Below, piece by piece: positions 1 to 9,214 of a stretch of DNA of 64,000 nt. The notes under the pieces are model-generated. The model searched no databases. It was not told the DNA's origin and saw only the letters and a program-made list of their open reading frames with translations. Positions within the stretch are counted from its first letter, which is position 1; every line of letters starts with the position of its first letter. Made by a program: the position numbers and the translations under genes. The DNA is from JBJXGE01 sp046154185 (GTDB lineage: Bacteria; Planctomycetota; UBA8108; UBA1146; JAJFFE01). The stretch covers positions 1 through 64,000 of the forward strand of contig JBJXGE010000032.1 of the NCBI GenBank assembly GCA_046154185.1, written 5' to 3'.

Positions 1-1922
1 CCCCCCCGCCCCCCCGCGACTCCATTCACGGCGATCCCCGCGACTACCGCGCCGCCAGCGCCACCAGCGCTCGCGCCGGGACCGCCGGCGCCGCCGCTGC
101 CGGCCGCGAACAGACTGCCAACGCCGCCATTCGCGCCGGAGACTTGGATTTCGCCAGCGATCGTCACAGTGCCGAGCACGCGGATGTCGAGCGCGTTCGA
201 ACCGCTCGCTGTCAGTACCGCGCCGCTTGGCAACATGAACGACGAAAATCGATAAACGCCATCGAGTCCGCCGTAAACCGGATCCACGCCATCCGTCGTG
301 AGCGTCACGCTACTGGCCGGAGCGAAGACGCCATCTGAGCCATCGCCCCACGGCGATTCGGGCGCGGCCTCGGCGAGCCCGACAAGTTTGCCGGCGGCGC
401 CAAACGGCGTGCCGAGCGCGTGATTCCAATCGGCCGTCGTCGCCGCGGCATCCTGGCGCGCCGTCGAGTCGAATTCCTCGACGAAAGATGTGGTTGCTTC
501 GCCACTCAGCCACAGTGGCGGCGATGTCCACGCCGCGCCGATCGCGCCGATGGTCGAGAAACTCTCGACGCGCATGCGGATCTGACGATGAAAATCGGGG
601 CTCAAGTCGCTCCCGGCATCCCACAAGAAGATGTGCTCCATGCCGCCGTCGACACTACTCGTCCCGAGCGATGCGACGAGCGGCGCAATCGCGGCTTGCG
701 TGCACGATTGAAACACGCCGCCATTTTCCGAATACTCGACGTTCCAGTTCGCGAGATCGGTGCCCACCGTGTCGAACAGACGAAAACGAATCGGCACAAT
801 TGCCACAGCGGCACGCATCGGCACGGTCGCGCGCGTGACGCCGGGTGGCATCGGCAGCGGGACGCCCGCGCCGGGAGCGAGAAAGAGTTGCACCCGATTG
901 CCAGGGCCACCCGCGGTCACGACTTCGATGTCGACGATCGAGCCGCCCGGCGCCGGCGTCAGTCCGACCGGAAACGCGACTTGCAAGAGGTCCGGTGCAA
1001 TCGCGCTCGGCGCGACGCTGAGGTCTTGCCCATTCGCTAGAAAACGAACTGTCACCGGCGCGACATCGAGCTGGGCGCCGCGCAGCACGATGGATGCGCC
1101 GCCGCCTACCGCAGAGATCACGGCCGGCGCGACTTCCTCGACGCGCGGCGCCGCGCGGAAAATAATCGGCGTCAGCAGACTCGACCCGGCGCGAACGATT
1201 TCGACCGCGCCGCCGATGGCTTCCGGCGATGTGATGACGACGACGGTGCTCGCGAATCCGAGCGGGTCCGGCGTCGCCGAGCTGACCAGGCTTGCTATCC
1301 GCATCGACTCGCTACCGAAGCGCACCGTAAGTGCTTGCGGATCATCGCCGAAATTGAAGCCTTCAATGGTTACAAGCGTTCCGCCAGGGCCGAAACTCGG
1401 CGTGACCGAAGTGACACTGAGCTGCGCGCTCGGCGGCGGCACGTTGTCGATGGAAAACACGCCGCTCAAGACCTCCGGGCCGGTGCGCGCATTGGATGGA
1501 ATAACGCGGACCCGCACCTGCGACGCGATGGCCGCGGTTCCGACGCCAGCCGCCGTGGAGTCCCACAAGAAGGTGTAGCTCTCGCCATCCGCGTCGGCGA
1601 CGAGCCCGTTCGGGCTCGGGCTCGTGGGAGTGAGCGACAACGCGACGAAGCTCGCGCCGCCATCGATCGAGAAACTGAGTGCGAGATTCACGGCATCGGT
1701 GTCGCTATCGATGACATTGATCACGAGTGCGATGTCGCCAGTCAGCACGCCGACGAGTGCGGCGAGCTGCGCCTCGGGAGCGTTGTCGACCGGCGGCACT
1801 CCCGGTGGTGGCGCGGTACTTCCGCCCCCACCGCCGCCGCCGGAGCAACCGGCGATGCCAAGAGTGATGAGAAGCAAAGCCTGAGCGCAGAACCGACGAC
1901 GCAGTACATACGACTGGTTCAT
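1..1922 (-). CDS. Exported IPT/TIG-domain lipoprotein with Gly-rich segment, 3' end outside window
   Basis: An open frame without a stop runs from an ATG at 1922 to the window edge (640 codons seen). The start has a good ribosome site (GAGGTG, 6 bases before ATG). The N-terminus is a lipoprotein signal: Arg-rich start, hydrophobic stretch, then LGIAGC with the lipid-anchored Cys near residue 22, followed by a Gly run. Residues about 165-245 read like an IPT/TIG immunoglobulin-like fold (SVTPSFGPGGTLVTIEGFNFG), with a second, weaker copy after it. The last part visible, before the edge, is a Gly/Ala-rich stretch (GSGGAGGPGASAGGAGG). It is likely a surface protein held to a membrane by lipid. 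No enzyme motif is seen. The function is unknown. Confidence 0.8.
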   Translation of the reverse strand, partial: MNQSYVLRRRFCAQALLLITLGIAGCSGGGGGGGSTAPPPGVPPVDNAPEAQLAALVGVLTGDIALVINVIDSDTDAVNLALSFSIDGGASFVALSLTPTSPSPNGLVADADGESYTFLWDSTAAGVGTAAIASQVRVRVIPSNARTGPEVLSGVFSIDNVPPPSAQLSVTSVTPSFGPGGTLVTIEGFNFGDDPQALTVRFGSESMRIASLVSSATPDPLGFASTVVVITSPEAIGGAVEIVRAGSSLLTPIIFRAAPRVEEVAPAVISAVGGGASIVLRGAQLDVAPVTVRFLANGQDLSVAPSAIAPDLLQVAFPVGLTPAPGGSIVDIEVVTAGGPGNRVQLFLAPGAGVPLPMPPGVTRATVPMRAAVAIVPIRFRLFDTVGTDLANWNVEYSENGGVFQSCTQAAIAPLVASLGTSSVDGGMEHIFLWDAGSDLSPDFHRQIRMRVESFSTIGAIGAAWTSPPLWLSGEATTSFVEEFDSTARQDAAATTADWNHALGTPFGAAGKLVGLAEAAPESPWGDGSDGVFAPASSVTLTTDGVDPVYGGLDGVYRFSSFMLPSGAVLTASGSNALDIRVLGTVTIAGEIQVSGANGGVGSLFAAGSGGAGGPGASAGGAGGAVVAGIAVNGVAGGRG

Positions 1923-2073
1923 TTGTTCACCTCGTTTGGAAGGGAATGAGGCGCGGATTATACCACCGAAAATCCGCGTCGTAGCGCCGTAAAAACCGTG
2001 GTTTAGCGCCAAAAAGTGTCAACCGGCGGGCACGCTCGTTGCCTCGCGCCGACCCGCTGCGTCGCTCTGAAAA

Positions 2074-3369
2074 TCAGTCAAACGTCTGACACTCGTTCTG
2101 CCCGCTGAGCCAGTGGCCGAGTTTGTGTTTTTTTGTCTGCAAGTATTCGTAGTTGGCCGGGCTCCGACCAGTCTCGAGCGGCAGCCGCTCGGCGACTTCC
2201 AATCCGTATTTGCGGAGCCCCTCGACCTTGGCCGGATTATTGGTCAACAGTCGCACGCGCTGGATGTTGAACCAGCGCAGCACGGCCGCCGCATCTTCAT
2301 AGGTGCGCAGATCCGCTGGAAACCCGAGGCGCAGATTCGCTTCGACGGTATCGAGTCCGAGTTGTTGGAGCTTGTATGCCGCGACTTTTTTCGCGAGGCC
2401 GATGCCGCGCCCTTCTTGCGGCAAGTAAACGACGAGGCCGCGACCGTGGACCGCGATCGCTTGGAGCGCGTTCTCGAGTTGCTGCCCGCAGTCACAGCGC
2501 AATGAGCCCAGCACATCGCCGGTGAAACAAGCGGAATGCACACGCACGAGCACCGTCTCGTTGCTCGACGGCGGTTGCTCGCGCAACTTCCCCATCGAGA
2601 GCGCGACGATTTCGTCGCTGCGCTCGTTCGCGAAAACATCGATCTCGAATACGCCGGCCGCGGTCGGCAACAGCGCATTCGACAGGTGGCGGAGCGGCGC
2701 CGCGTCGGGTGGCAGCCCCGTCTCAATCTCATGTCGGCGTCGATACGCGATCAAGTCCTCGATCGAGCCGACGAGTAACGACTCGCGCCGCGCCAGGCGT
2801 ACAAGGTCCGGCATGCGCGCCATCGTGCCGTCGTCGTTCATGATTTCGCAGATCACGCCTGCGCCGCCGAAACCCGCAAGTCGAGCGAGATCGACGGCCG
2901 CCTCCGTGTGACCCGATCGCTCGAGCACGCCGCGCGGCCGGGCGCGGAGCGGAAATAGATGCCCGGGTCGCTTCAGGTCGCGCGGGCGCGTCGCGGGGTT
3001 TGCCAATAAGCGCGCCGTGATGGCGCGATCCTGCGCGGAAATCCCCGTCGTGATCCCCTCGCGCGCGTCGACTGAAATCGTAAACGCACAGGCCGACGGA
3101 TCGGCTTCGCTCGAGTCGTCCACCATCGGTGGGAGCGCCAAGCGATCGGCGACGTGTGGAGCGAGCGGCACGCAGACGAGACCACGTCCCAAACGCGCCA
3201 TGAAGCCGATCGCCTCACTGGTCGCGCACTCGGCGGCCATGACCAAATCGCCTTCGTTCTCGCGATGGGGGCTGTCCACCAGTATGACGAGTCGCCCACG
3301 ACGAATTTCTTCGATGAGTTTCTCGATCGGCGCGAGCGGCGTGGCGGGTTCGTTCGAATCGACGTTCAT
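2074..3369 (-). CDS. ribBA: Bifunctional 3,4-dihydroxy-2-butanone-4-phosphate synthase / GTP cyclohydrolase II
   Basis: Riboflavin synthesis. The N-terminal half (about residues 12-210) makes dihydroxybutanone phosphate from ribulose 5-phosphate; the C-terminal half (about 215-425) opens GTP. Seen motifs: RENEGDLVMAAE, GITTGISAQDRA, RPGHLFPLRA and ERSGHTEAAVDLA for the first domain; for the second, CFTGDVLGSLRCDCG with all three zinc Cys, and GRGIGLAKKVAAYKLQ. The usual Glu in the 'HSEC' motif of the second domain is Ala here (HSAC). I chose ATG 3369 because homology begins just after it; an in-frame start at 3438 would add 23 residues without family likeness. It gives 431 aa, normal for RibBA. 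No FMN riboswitch is seen upstream and no other rib gene is in the window. Confidence 0.95.
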   Translation of the reverse strand: MNVDSNEPATPLAPIEKLIEEIRRGRLVILVDSPHRENEGDLVMAAECATSEAIGFMARLGRGLVCVPLAPHVADRLALPPMVDDSSEADPSACAFTISVDAREGITTGISAQDRAITARLLANPATRPRDLKRPGHLFPLRARPRGVLERSGHTEAAVDLARLAGFGGAGVICEIMNDDGTMARMPDLVRLARRESLLVGSIEDLIAYRRRHEIETGLPPDAAPLRHLSNALLPTAAGVFEIDVFANERSDEIVALSMGKLREQPPSSNETVLVRVHSACFTGDVLGSLRCDCGQQLENALQAIAVHGRGLVVYLPQEGRGIGLAKKVAAYKLQQLGLDTVEANLRLGFPADLRTYEDAAAVLRWFNIQRVRLLTNNPAKVEGLRKYGLEVAERLPLETGRSPANYEYLQTKKHKLGHWLSGQNECQTFD

Positions 3370-3591
3370 GGGCCGAATATTACTCTTATTGAGCGCTAGA
3401 GGAAACGGCAAGGGCGCTAGCCATTGCGCGCAACTCACGAGTACCGGACGACCACCGCCGCTCTGAGTTGGCGTCGGCGCCCGCTTCTAGCTCAATCCTT
3501 GACCCTGGTACCTTCATCGCTAAAACTTCCAACTAATCGGTGAGTGCCCCCTCTCACTAACCTGCTGCAATTAGAAACGGATTCAACGCCA

Positions 3592-5295
3592 ATGCCGCCG
3601 AAATCCCAGATGAGTATTGCGCCGCTGCTCAGAGTCTATGTGGGCCTAATGTTGCTACTTTTAGTCACAGGGTCATTCGGTTGTCGTCACAATGGATCGT
3701 CAAATTCCGGTGGCGTCGCCGCCGGGCCCGCGCCCGGTTCACAGCCGCCAGAATTTAGCGAAGTCGCTCTACAAGTCGGAATCGATTTTGTCGGCGATGT
3801 CGGTCCGACTTTCGCCGACGTCGTCGGCGCCGATCCTCAGCTCATGCAAATCAACATGGGCTGCGGCGCCGCCGTTGGTGACTACGACGACGACGGCGAC
3901 TTGGACATTTACTTGCTCGCGCACAACAATCTTCCGAATCGGCTCTACCGCAATGATCTCGATCTCGGCATGCGCCACTTCACGGACGTCACGCCGGCGG
4001 CGTTGGCGGATACTGGACTTTCTCGCGTCGCGCACTTTATCGATCTCGATCGGGACAACGATCTCGACGTCGTGCTCATCAACGATGACGATGGCGCGCC
4101 CGGTTCGAGACCCAGTCGGTTGTTCCGCAACGACGGCGGCGGCGCTTTTACCGACGTAACCGCCGGCTCGAATTTCAGTCCGGTTGGCTACCTGCGGGCG
4201 GGCTGTGCCACCGCCGACTTTGATGGGGATGGCTGGCTCGATATTTATGTGACCAACTGGGGAATGGATCCGACCGGTGCCGGTGCGTCGATTTTTCCCG
4301 GCGAGCATCTCCTCTATCGAAATCTCGGCGGCTTCGTCTTCGCGGAAGTCGCCAGCTCGGTTGGTCTCGGCGGCGTCCACACCAATGGCTTCAGCGCCAT
4401 CTTCAAGGACTTCGATGGCGATTTCGACCCGGACCTCATGGTCGCCGTCGACAACGGTCCTGACCTGTTCTATTGGAACAACGCCGGACAGTTCGCGGAA
4501 GTCGGCGCCGCGCTTGGAATCGACCACTGGGGCAATGACATGGGTGTGGCGTGTGCCGACTTCGATGACGACGGCGATCTCGATTTCTACGGCACGAACA
4601 TCACGGACCCGACCGGATTCCTTGGCGTTGGCGAGGGCAACGTGTTTAGCGTCAATCAGCAGGTGGAAACCGGCACCGTTGGATTCATCGACGAGGCCGA
4701 GGCACGCGGCGTTTTTGCCACGCACTGGGGCTGGGGCGTCGAATTCGTCGACGCCGAAAACGACGGCGATCTCGATCTCGTAGCGGTCAATGGGTTCGAC
4801 GATTGGATCGACTACTGGTTCTCGTCGCTCCAGAACCCGCTCTATCAGACCCCGTCGACGCTATTCATCAACGACGGCACCGGTCAGTTCACGCGCCGCA
4901 CCGGGACCGCGCTCGACATGCCGGACGATAGCCGCGCGCTCATCGCGTTCGACTACGATCGTGATGGTGACCAGGATTTTCTCATCACCAACTGTGCGCA
5001 GCCGACTCGGTTGCTAGAGAACCAGACGCCGAAGCCTGGCCATTGGCTGACCGTAGCACTGCGCCCCGACGCGCTCGCGATCGGCGCGGCGGTCTATGCA
5101 ACGGTGGGTCAAATGACGATGCGCCGCGACGTCATTTGCGGACGAAGCTACCTCGCCGGCACGCCATCGGAAGTGTCTTTCGGCCTCGGTGCCGCGAAGC
5201 TCGTATCGACGCTTCGCATCGTCTGGGCCGACGGCACGGAGACCGTGTTCAACAACGTGGCGACGGATCAGATCCTGCGAGTGACGGCGCCGTGA
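3592..5295 (+). CDS. ASPIC/UnbV and FG-GAP/VCBS repeat lipoprotein
   Basis: Exported protein of about 567 aa. After a short basic start comes a lipoprotein signal, with lipobox TGSFGC near residue 31. The body holds many Asp-rich Ca-binding loops of the FG-GAP/VCBS kind (DYDDDGDLD, DFDGDGWLDIY, DFDDDGDLDFY, DYDRDGDQDF), which normally build a beta-propeller. The last ~80 residues match the ASPIC/UnbV domain (GAAVYATVGQ... SFGLGAA... VWADGTE). It is probably a cell-surface, Ca-binding protein; the ligand is unknown. Three starts are possible: GTG 3544, ATG 3592 and ATG 3610. The last two both leave a clean signal peptide, and none has a strong ribosome site. Confidence 0.85.
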   Translation: MPPKSQMSIAPLLRVYVGLMLLLLVTGSFGCRHNGSSNSGGVAAGPAPGSQPPEFSEVALQVGIDFVGDVGPTFADVVGADPQLMQINMGCGAAVGDYDDDGDLDIYLLAHNNLPNRLYRNDLDLGMRHFTDVTPAALADTGLSRVAHFIDLDRDNDLDVVLINDDDGAPGSRPSRLFRNDGGGAFTDVTAGSNFSPVGYLRAGCATADFDGDGWLDIYVTNWGMDPTGAGASIFPGEHLLYRNLGGFVFAEVASSVGLGGVHTNGFSAIFKDFDGDFDPDLMVAVDNGPDLFYWNNAGQFAEVGAALGIDHWGNDMGVACADFDDDGDLDFYGTNITDPTGFLGVGEGNVFSVNQQVETGTVGFIDEAEARGVFATHWGWGVEFVDAENDGDLDLVAVNGFDDWIDYWFSSLQNPLYQTPSTLFINDGTGQFTRRTGTALDMPDDSRALIAFDYDRDGDQDFLITNCAQPTRLLENQTPKPGHWLTVALRPDALAIGAAVYATVGQMTMRRDVICGRSYLAGTPSEVSFGLGAAKLVSTLRIVWADGTETVFNNVATDQILRVTAP

Positions 5296-5671
5296 TGACG
5301 TGTCGACCGCGTAGAGTTCGCCGAACGCGCGAACAGACGGCTTTAGACTGTCGCACCGAAGGCCGGCGACGCCGAGGTGTTCGCGATTCGAGTCGCGTCA
5401 ACTGAGGTCGGTGCGGTACGGCCTATGTTTTTCGAAAAACACCGGCCCGCGGCCGCCGGATGGGCGAATTCTCGATCTCGCAACCCCGCGTAAGAACGCC
5501 GCTCCCACTCTTCGCGTCTTCGGCTAACAGTTGCCGCTCGCACTGCTTGGACTATTCAGCGGCGACAAGCTCGAACTCGCTCATTGGTCATAACCCGACC
5601 ACCACGGTAGATTTCTCTGTTGCGATCACTATCGACGCTGCGCTCTGAGCGCTGCATATGGAGCATTGGCT
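5296..5671. other. 376-bp intergenic region
   Basis: Between the UnbV protein and the alpha-CTD/sigma-4 protein. I see no convincing gene. The one clear structure is a perfect 16-bp palindrome at 5426-5441, framed by GGCC on both sides. It presumably also holds the promoter of the gene at 5672. Confidence 0.5.
5426..5441. promoter_or_regulatory. 16-bp perfect palindrome, possible operator
   Basis: TGTTTTTCGAAAAACA reads the same on both strands and sits about 230 bases before the ATG at 5672. GGCC flanks it on each side (5421-5424 and 5444-5447), which extends the symmetry. It has no T-run after a GC stem, so it is not a typical terminator. A dimeric repressor site is a guess. Confidence 0.3.
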
Positions 5672-8311
5672 ATGGCGATCAAACGCTACCCGCGTCCTGG
5701 GCAGAAAATCTCCCCTCGCATTCTGGCGTCGCTGCTCGATGTGCCGATTCCCTGGCGATTGCTGAAGGTCGAAGACGCGGTGCCGCAGCGCTTGTGCGAG
5801 TTGGACGAGCACGTTTGGGAAAGTGTCTCGCCGAACACATGCACAAAACTGGGCGCCGCGGTCGTGCGCGAAATCAGCTCGCGTATCGCGTCGTTGCCGG
5901 ACCTGATTCTGCGCTCGCCGCTGCCGATTCCAACCCAATGGCCCATCGATCAGCGACTCATTGAGCAATTGCCGCTCGAAGCGCGCACGTACAATTGTCT
6001 CGCCAACGAAGGCATCATCGAATCCCCGCAGTTGCTGGCGCAGATGACGATCGCCGATCTCCTGCGCATTCCGAGTTTTGGCGCCAAGTCGCTCGTCGAT
6101 CTTTTGGCGACGCTCGAGTCGCTGGCACAACTCGCGCTCGCCAATGGTAAGACGCACATGAAAGCGCTCGTACCGGCGCCGTCGTCGTTCCCGGCGATCA
6201 ATCCGCGCATCTCGCGCTATCCGCGGCCCGGGCACCGGCTGGCGCCGGAAGTCTTGCGCGAGATCCTCGCCGTGCCGGTGCCGGCGCGGCTCCGTAAACG
6301 ACTCAACCTGCAACGCGAAATGCTGGCGGACTTCGACGAAAAACTCTGGGGCGAACTGACCACCCAAGAATGCGCGCGGCTCGGCGAAGTAGTGGTCGCG
6401 CAGGTTGACGCCTGTCTCCCTTCGTTGCCGCCGAACGTCTTGTACATGCGGCTGCCGCTGCCCAACGAGCCCGCAGCCCTCGCGAATCTCGAACTCGAGC
6501 GGCGCACGTACAACTCGCTCGCGCGCGAAGGATTTCTGAAGCAACCGGGCCGGCTGACGAGTATCACGATCGGCGATCTCATCGGTCTGCGCGGAATTGG
6601 CGGTAAGAGTCTCGTCGACTTCCTCACGGCACTCGAACATTGCCAACCGCGACTCGTCGAAGAATCGCACTTGGAACCGGACGGGCATCTCGAAGCACAG
6701 GCGACCGCTCAACGTCTCCTGACACGGACGGTGGGATTTCACATCGGCCGCGAAGATCCCCGCCTCGGTCAACTCCTGCGGACCATCGACGCCACCGCCG
6801 CGAGCCTTGCGGAGTTGCTCGCGAACATCACCGCACGCAAATACAACGACGTTCGCCTCAGGAGTCTGGCGCCGGGCTTGCGCGAATTTGAACGCGAGGT
6901 GGAGCGCTGCTTCGGACTCGAACTGGTCGCCGAACTCGTCGAAGTCAGCACTTTTGGAATGCGCGCCCGCGACGGTGACATCGTCACCGATTACTACGGT
7001 TGGGATGGGCGTGGTCCGCGCACGCTGCGTGAGATCGGCGATCGGCTCGGTTTGACCCGTGAACGCGTGCGCCAAATCAGTGTCGAGCAAGCGACCCGAT
7101 TGCGATCGAGTCTGCCTTTCGCTCCGACTCTGCGACGCATCTTGGATGCGGTCGAGTCCGCGTTGCCCGTTGCGGAAAGCGGACTCGCGCAAGTCGTCGC
7201 AAAGAGCGGCGTCAAAGCGCAATTCGTGTCGCTCCGTATTCTCCAACAGGCCGCTCAACTCTTCGGGCTCCGACTGCCGTTCAATCTCGATTCGCCAACC
7301 GGCGGCGAGCCGCTCGCCGTCCGCGCGGAACAAACCCTCGCGCTCGAGCCCGTGCGTCGCCTCGTTCGCAAGTCCGCCGAGCATTGGGGCGTTGGCACCA
7401 TCGCGGAAGTCGCGGCGTTGGCCGGCGCGCTCGCACTCCCCGCCGAGGAGGATTTCATCGCGCGAGTTGCGAAAGCGCAGGCGGGCTGCGAATGGCTCGA
7501 CGTCGAGCGCCGTTGGTATTCGCTCGCCGGGGTTCGACGCCAACGCCTCGACGCCGTCATCTGCAAAGTGTTGGCAGTCTGCAAGGTCGCGTCCATTGCA
7601 ACGGTTCGCGGCGCCGTGTTGCGGAGTTCGCGACACAACGACTTCGCACCGCCGGCGGCAGTGCTGCGTGCGTATTGTCAGAAGCACGAGGCGTTAGCGG
7701 TCGACGGCGACACCCTCGAACTGCGGGCGGGACCGCGCGAACCAGAATCTTTTCTCACGGCGGGCGAACGACTGCTCCTCGAGCACTTGCGACTCCACGG
7801 CGAAATCGCGCGTGCAGAGCTCGACGCGCTCTTGAGCGCTTCGGCCAAACGCGGCGCGCCCATCGTGCGTCCCGAGCAATGTCCTATCCTGGTTTCCCTC
7901 GAAGGCGGTCGTTACGTCTTGCGATGTCAGTCGACGTCGCCAGCTCGCCGCGCCGCGCCTGAGGGCGGCGCGATCCTCGCCGGACAAAGCGCCGCCGGTT
8001 CCGCGATGGAATGGATCGCCCTTGGACTTGCAAACCTCCTCGAAGCCCCGGAACTCGTGCTACCGAGCCGAGCGCATCTGAGCGCGGCGGGAGAATACGC
8101 GCTCGTCGGCGCGGATGGCACATTCTTCGGAAACATCGGAGTCCAAGCGCGCCGTATCACAGGACTCGCCGCCTTTGCCCGTCGGCGCGGAGGCGACATC
8201 GGTGACACACTCTTCCTCGAATTCGACGGACCGGCCCGACGAACCATCGTGCGCGTGGGTGAAGGGGCGTTTTGGGTCGAGCGACAACTCGTGAGCACGA
8301 GTCCGCCTTGA
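5672..8311 (+). CDS. Protein with two RpoA-CTD-like modules and a sigma-70 region-4-like HTH
   Basis: 879 aa. ATG 5672 has GGAG 8 bases upstream. Residues about 5-150 and 182-323 are two copies of one unit. Each starts YPRPG, has a VPxP..RL helix segment, and ends in a module very like the C-terminal domain of RNA polymerase alpha (LEARTYNCLANEGI... LLRIPSFGAKSLVDLLATL and LERRTYNSLAREGF... IGLRGIGGKSLVDFLTAL). Residues about 437-480 resemble sigma-70 region 4 (RTLREIGDRLGLTRERVRQIS). The C-terminal ~400 residues look like several winged-helix-like units (WYSLAG..., GRYVLRC). All parts point to DNA or RNA-polymerase binding, so it is likely a transcription regulator. The role is unknown, and the neighbours give no clue beyond the sigma/anti-sigma pair downstream on the other strand. 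Confidence 0.85.
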   Translation: MAIKRYPRPGQKISPRILASLLDVPIPWRLLKVEDAVPQRLCELDEHVWESVSPNTCTKLGAAVVREISSRIASLPDLILRSPLPIPTQWPIDQRLIEQLPLEARTYNCLANEGIIESPQLLAQMTIADLLRIPSFGAKSLVDLLATLESLAQLALANGKTHMKALVPAPSSFPAINPRISRYPRPGHRLAPEVLREILAVPVPARLRKRLNLQREMLADFDEKLWGELTTQECARLGEVVVAQVDACLPSLPPNVLYMRLPLPNEPAALANLELERRTYNSLAREGFLKQPGRLTSITIGDLIGLRGIGGKSLVDFLTALEHCQPRLVEESHLEPDGHLEAQATAQRLLTRTVGFHIGREDPRLGQLLRTIDATAASLAELLANITARKYNDVRLRSLAPGLREFEREVERCFGLELVAELVEVSTFGMRARDGDIVTDYYGWDGRGPRTLREIGDRLGLTRERVRQISVEQATRLRSSLPFAPTLRRILDAVESALPVAESGLAQVVAKSGVKAQFVSLRILQQAAQLFGLRLPFNLDSPTGGEPLAVRAEQTLALEPVRRLVRKSAEHWGVGTIAEVAALAGALALPAEEDFIARVAKAQAGCEWLDVERRWYSLAGVRRQRLDAVICKVLAVCKVASIATVRGAVLRSSRHNDFAPPAAVLRAYCQKHEALAVDGDTLELRAGPREPESFLTAGERLLLEHLRLHGEIARAELDALLSASAKRGAPIVRPEQCPILVSLEGGRYVLRCQSTSPARRAAPEGGAILAGQSAAGSAMEWIALGLANLLEAPELVLPSRAHLSAAGEYALVGADGTFFGNIGVQARRITGLAAFARRRGGDIGDTLFLEFDGPARRTIVRVGEGAFWVERQLVSTSPP

Positions 8312-8342
8312 GATCTCAAGAATTCCGCGCGGGTCGAAGAGT

Positions 8343-9128
8343 TTAATCGGCGCCGAGCTTGAGAATATGGTCCTCGATCTCTTTAGGCTGCGACAACGAC
8401 GACGAGACGACCGACATATAAGCGCCTGAGCGTTGGAAACACACCATGACGTGCTGCTTGCCGGCTTTCAAATCCACGCAATAGCACAGCGCCTGGCACG
8501 ACTTCGGCATCTCGGCGCATCGAGAACCGGGAACAACAATCACGGTCAACGGCTTGTCATCGAAGAGACAAGACACACTGACGCCCGAGCGGTTGCAAAC
8601 CGTGATCAGTTCGAGGCGCTTGTATTGCAGACGCGCTGAGTCTTGCAACGGCAAACAAAAGTCGATTCCGAGCTGTTCGCGAAGTATGCGTTGTGCGTCA
8701 AGCCGGGTCTCGCATAGCCAGCCGCCTTGCTTCGACTCGTTGCAGTATGACACATGCACGGACTCGCTCACCCGCACCATCTCGGCGTGCGCCAACGACG
8801 GGGAACTTCCCGGTCCAGAGATCCTCGAATAAATCGTCATCACACCGGCCACTAACAAGATAGCCGCCACCGCACGCCAACGACGCGTGAACGCGCGCGA
8901 CCGCCCATGCGGCTGCGCGGCGCGCGCGACGCGCAATCGGAGGTCGGGCGGCGCCGCCGGGCGATACAAGCGACTCTGCACGATGGACTTGATGCTCGCG
9001 AGCGCATGGGCTTCGGCGTCGCACGAGGTGCAGTCACTTAGATGCGCCTCAATGGCTCGAACACGCTCGGCATCGATTTCTTGATCGAGTCGGTCGTTGA
9101 GAAGCTCTCGCACATCCGCACAGTTCAT
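8343..9128 (-). CDS. Anti-sigma factor, zinc-finger (zf-HC2) membrane protein with Cys-rich outer domain
   Basis: 261 aa. The N-terminus has the anti-sigma zinc motif H-x3-C-x2-C (AHLSDCTSCD, about residues 28-37). A single membrane span lies near residues 86-103 (AVAAILLVAGVMTIYS). The outer part of about 150 residues has about ten Cys (for example VVPGSRCAEMPKSCQALCYC), which is unusual. It lies 86 bases downstream of the ECF sigma gene and on the same strand, the usual order for such a pair. The protein should hold the sigma factor at the membrane until a signal is sensed outside. The Cys-rich domain may sense a metal or redox state; that is inference. Confidence 0.85.
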   Translation of the reverse strand: MNCADVRELLNDRLDQEIDAERVRAIEAHLSDCTSCDAEAHALASIKSIVQSRLYRPAAPPDLRLRVARAAQPHGRSRAFTRRWRAVAAILLVAGVMTIYSRISGPGSSPSLAHAEMVRVSESVHVSYCNESKQGGWLCETRLDAQRILREQLGIDFCLPLQDSARLQYKRLELITVCNRSGVSVSCLFDDKPLTVIVVPGSRCAEMPKSCQALCYCVDLKAGKQHVMVCFQRSGAYMSVVSSSLSQPKEIEDHILKLGAD

Positions 9129-9214
9129 GACGCATCTTCGCTAAAAAAATGGCCCACGCCGATTATCGCCAACGACTCCACACGTCGGCACCCCGGCGAT
9201 TGATCGATGCAGCA

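Noticed and set aside
760..1578. 272-codon plus-strand frame
   Set aside because: Antisense to the lipoprotein gene that reads without a stop from 1922 to the edge and has signal peptide and IPT/TIG likeness.
3370..3543. FMN riboswitch before ribBA
   Set aside because: I looked for the conserved RFN segments in this gap and did not find them.
5588..7687. Very long open frame (699 codons) on the minus strand
   Set aside because: It is antisense to the alpha-CTD/sigma-4 gene; its protein is Arg/Glu-rich without domains, as expected from GC-rich shadow frames.
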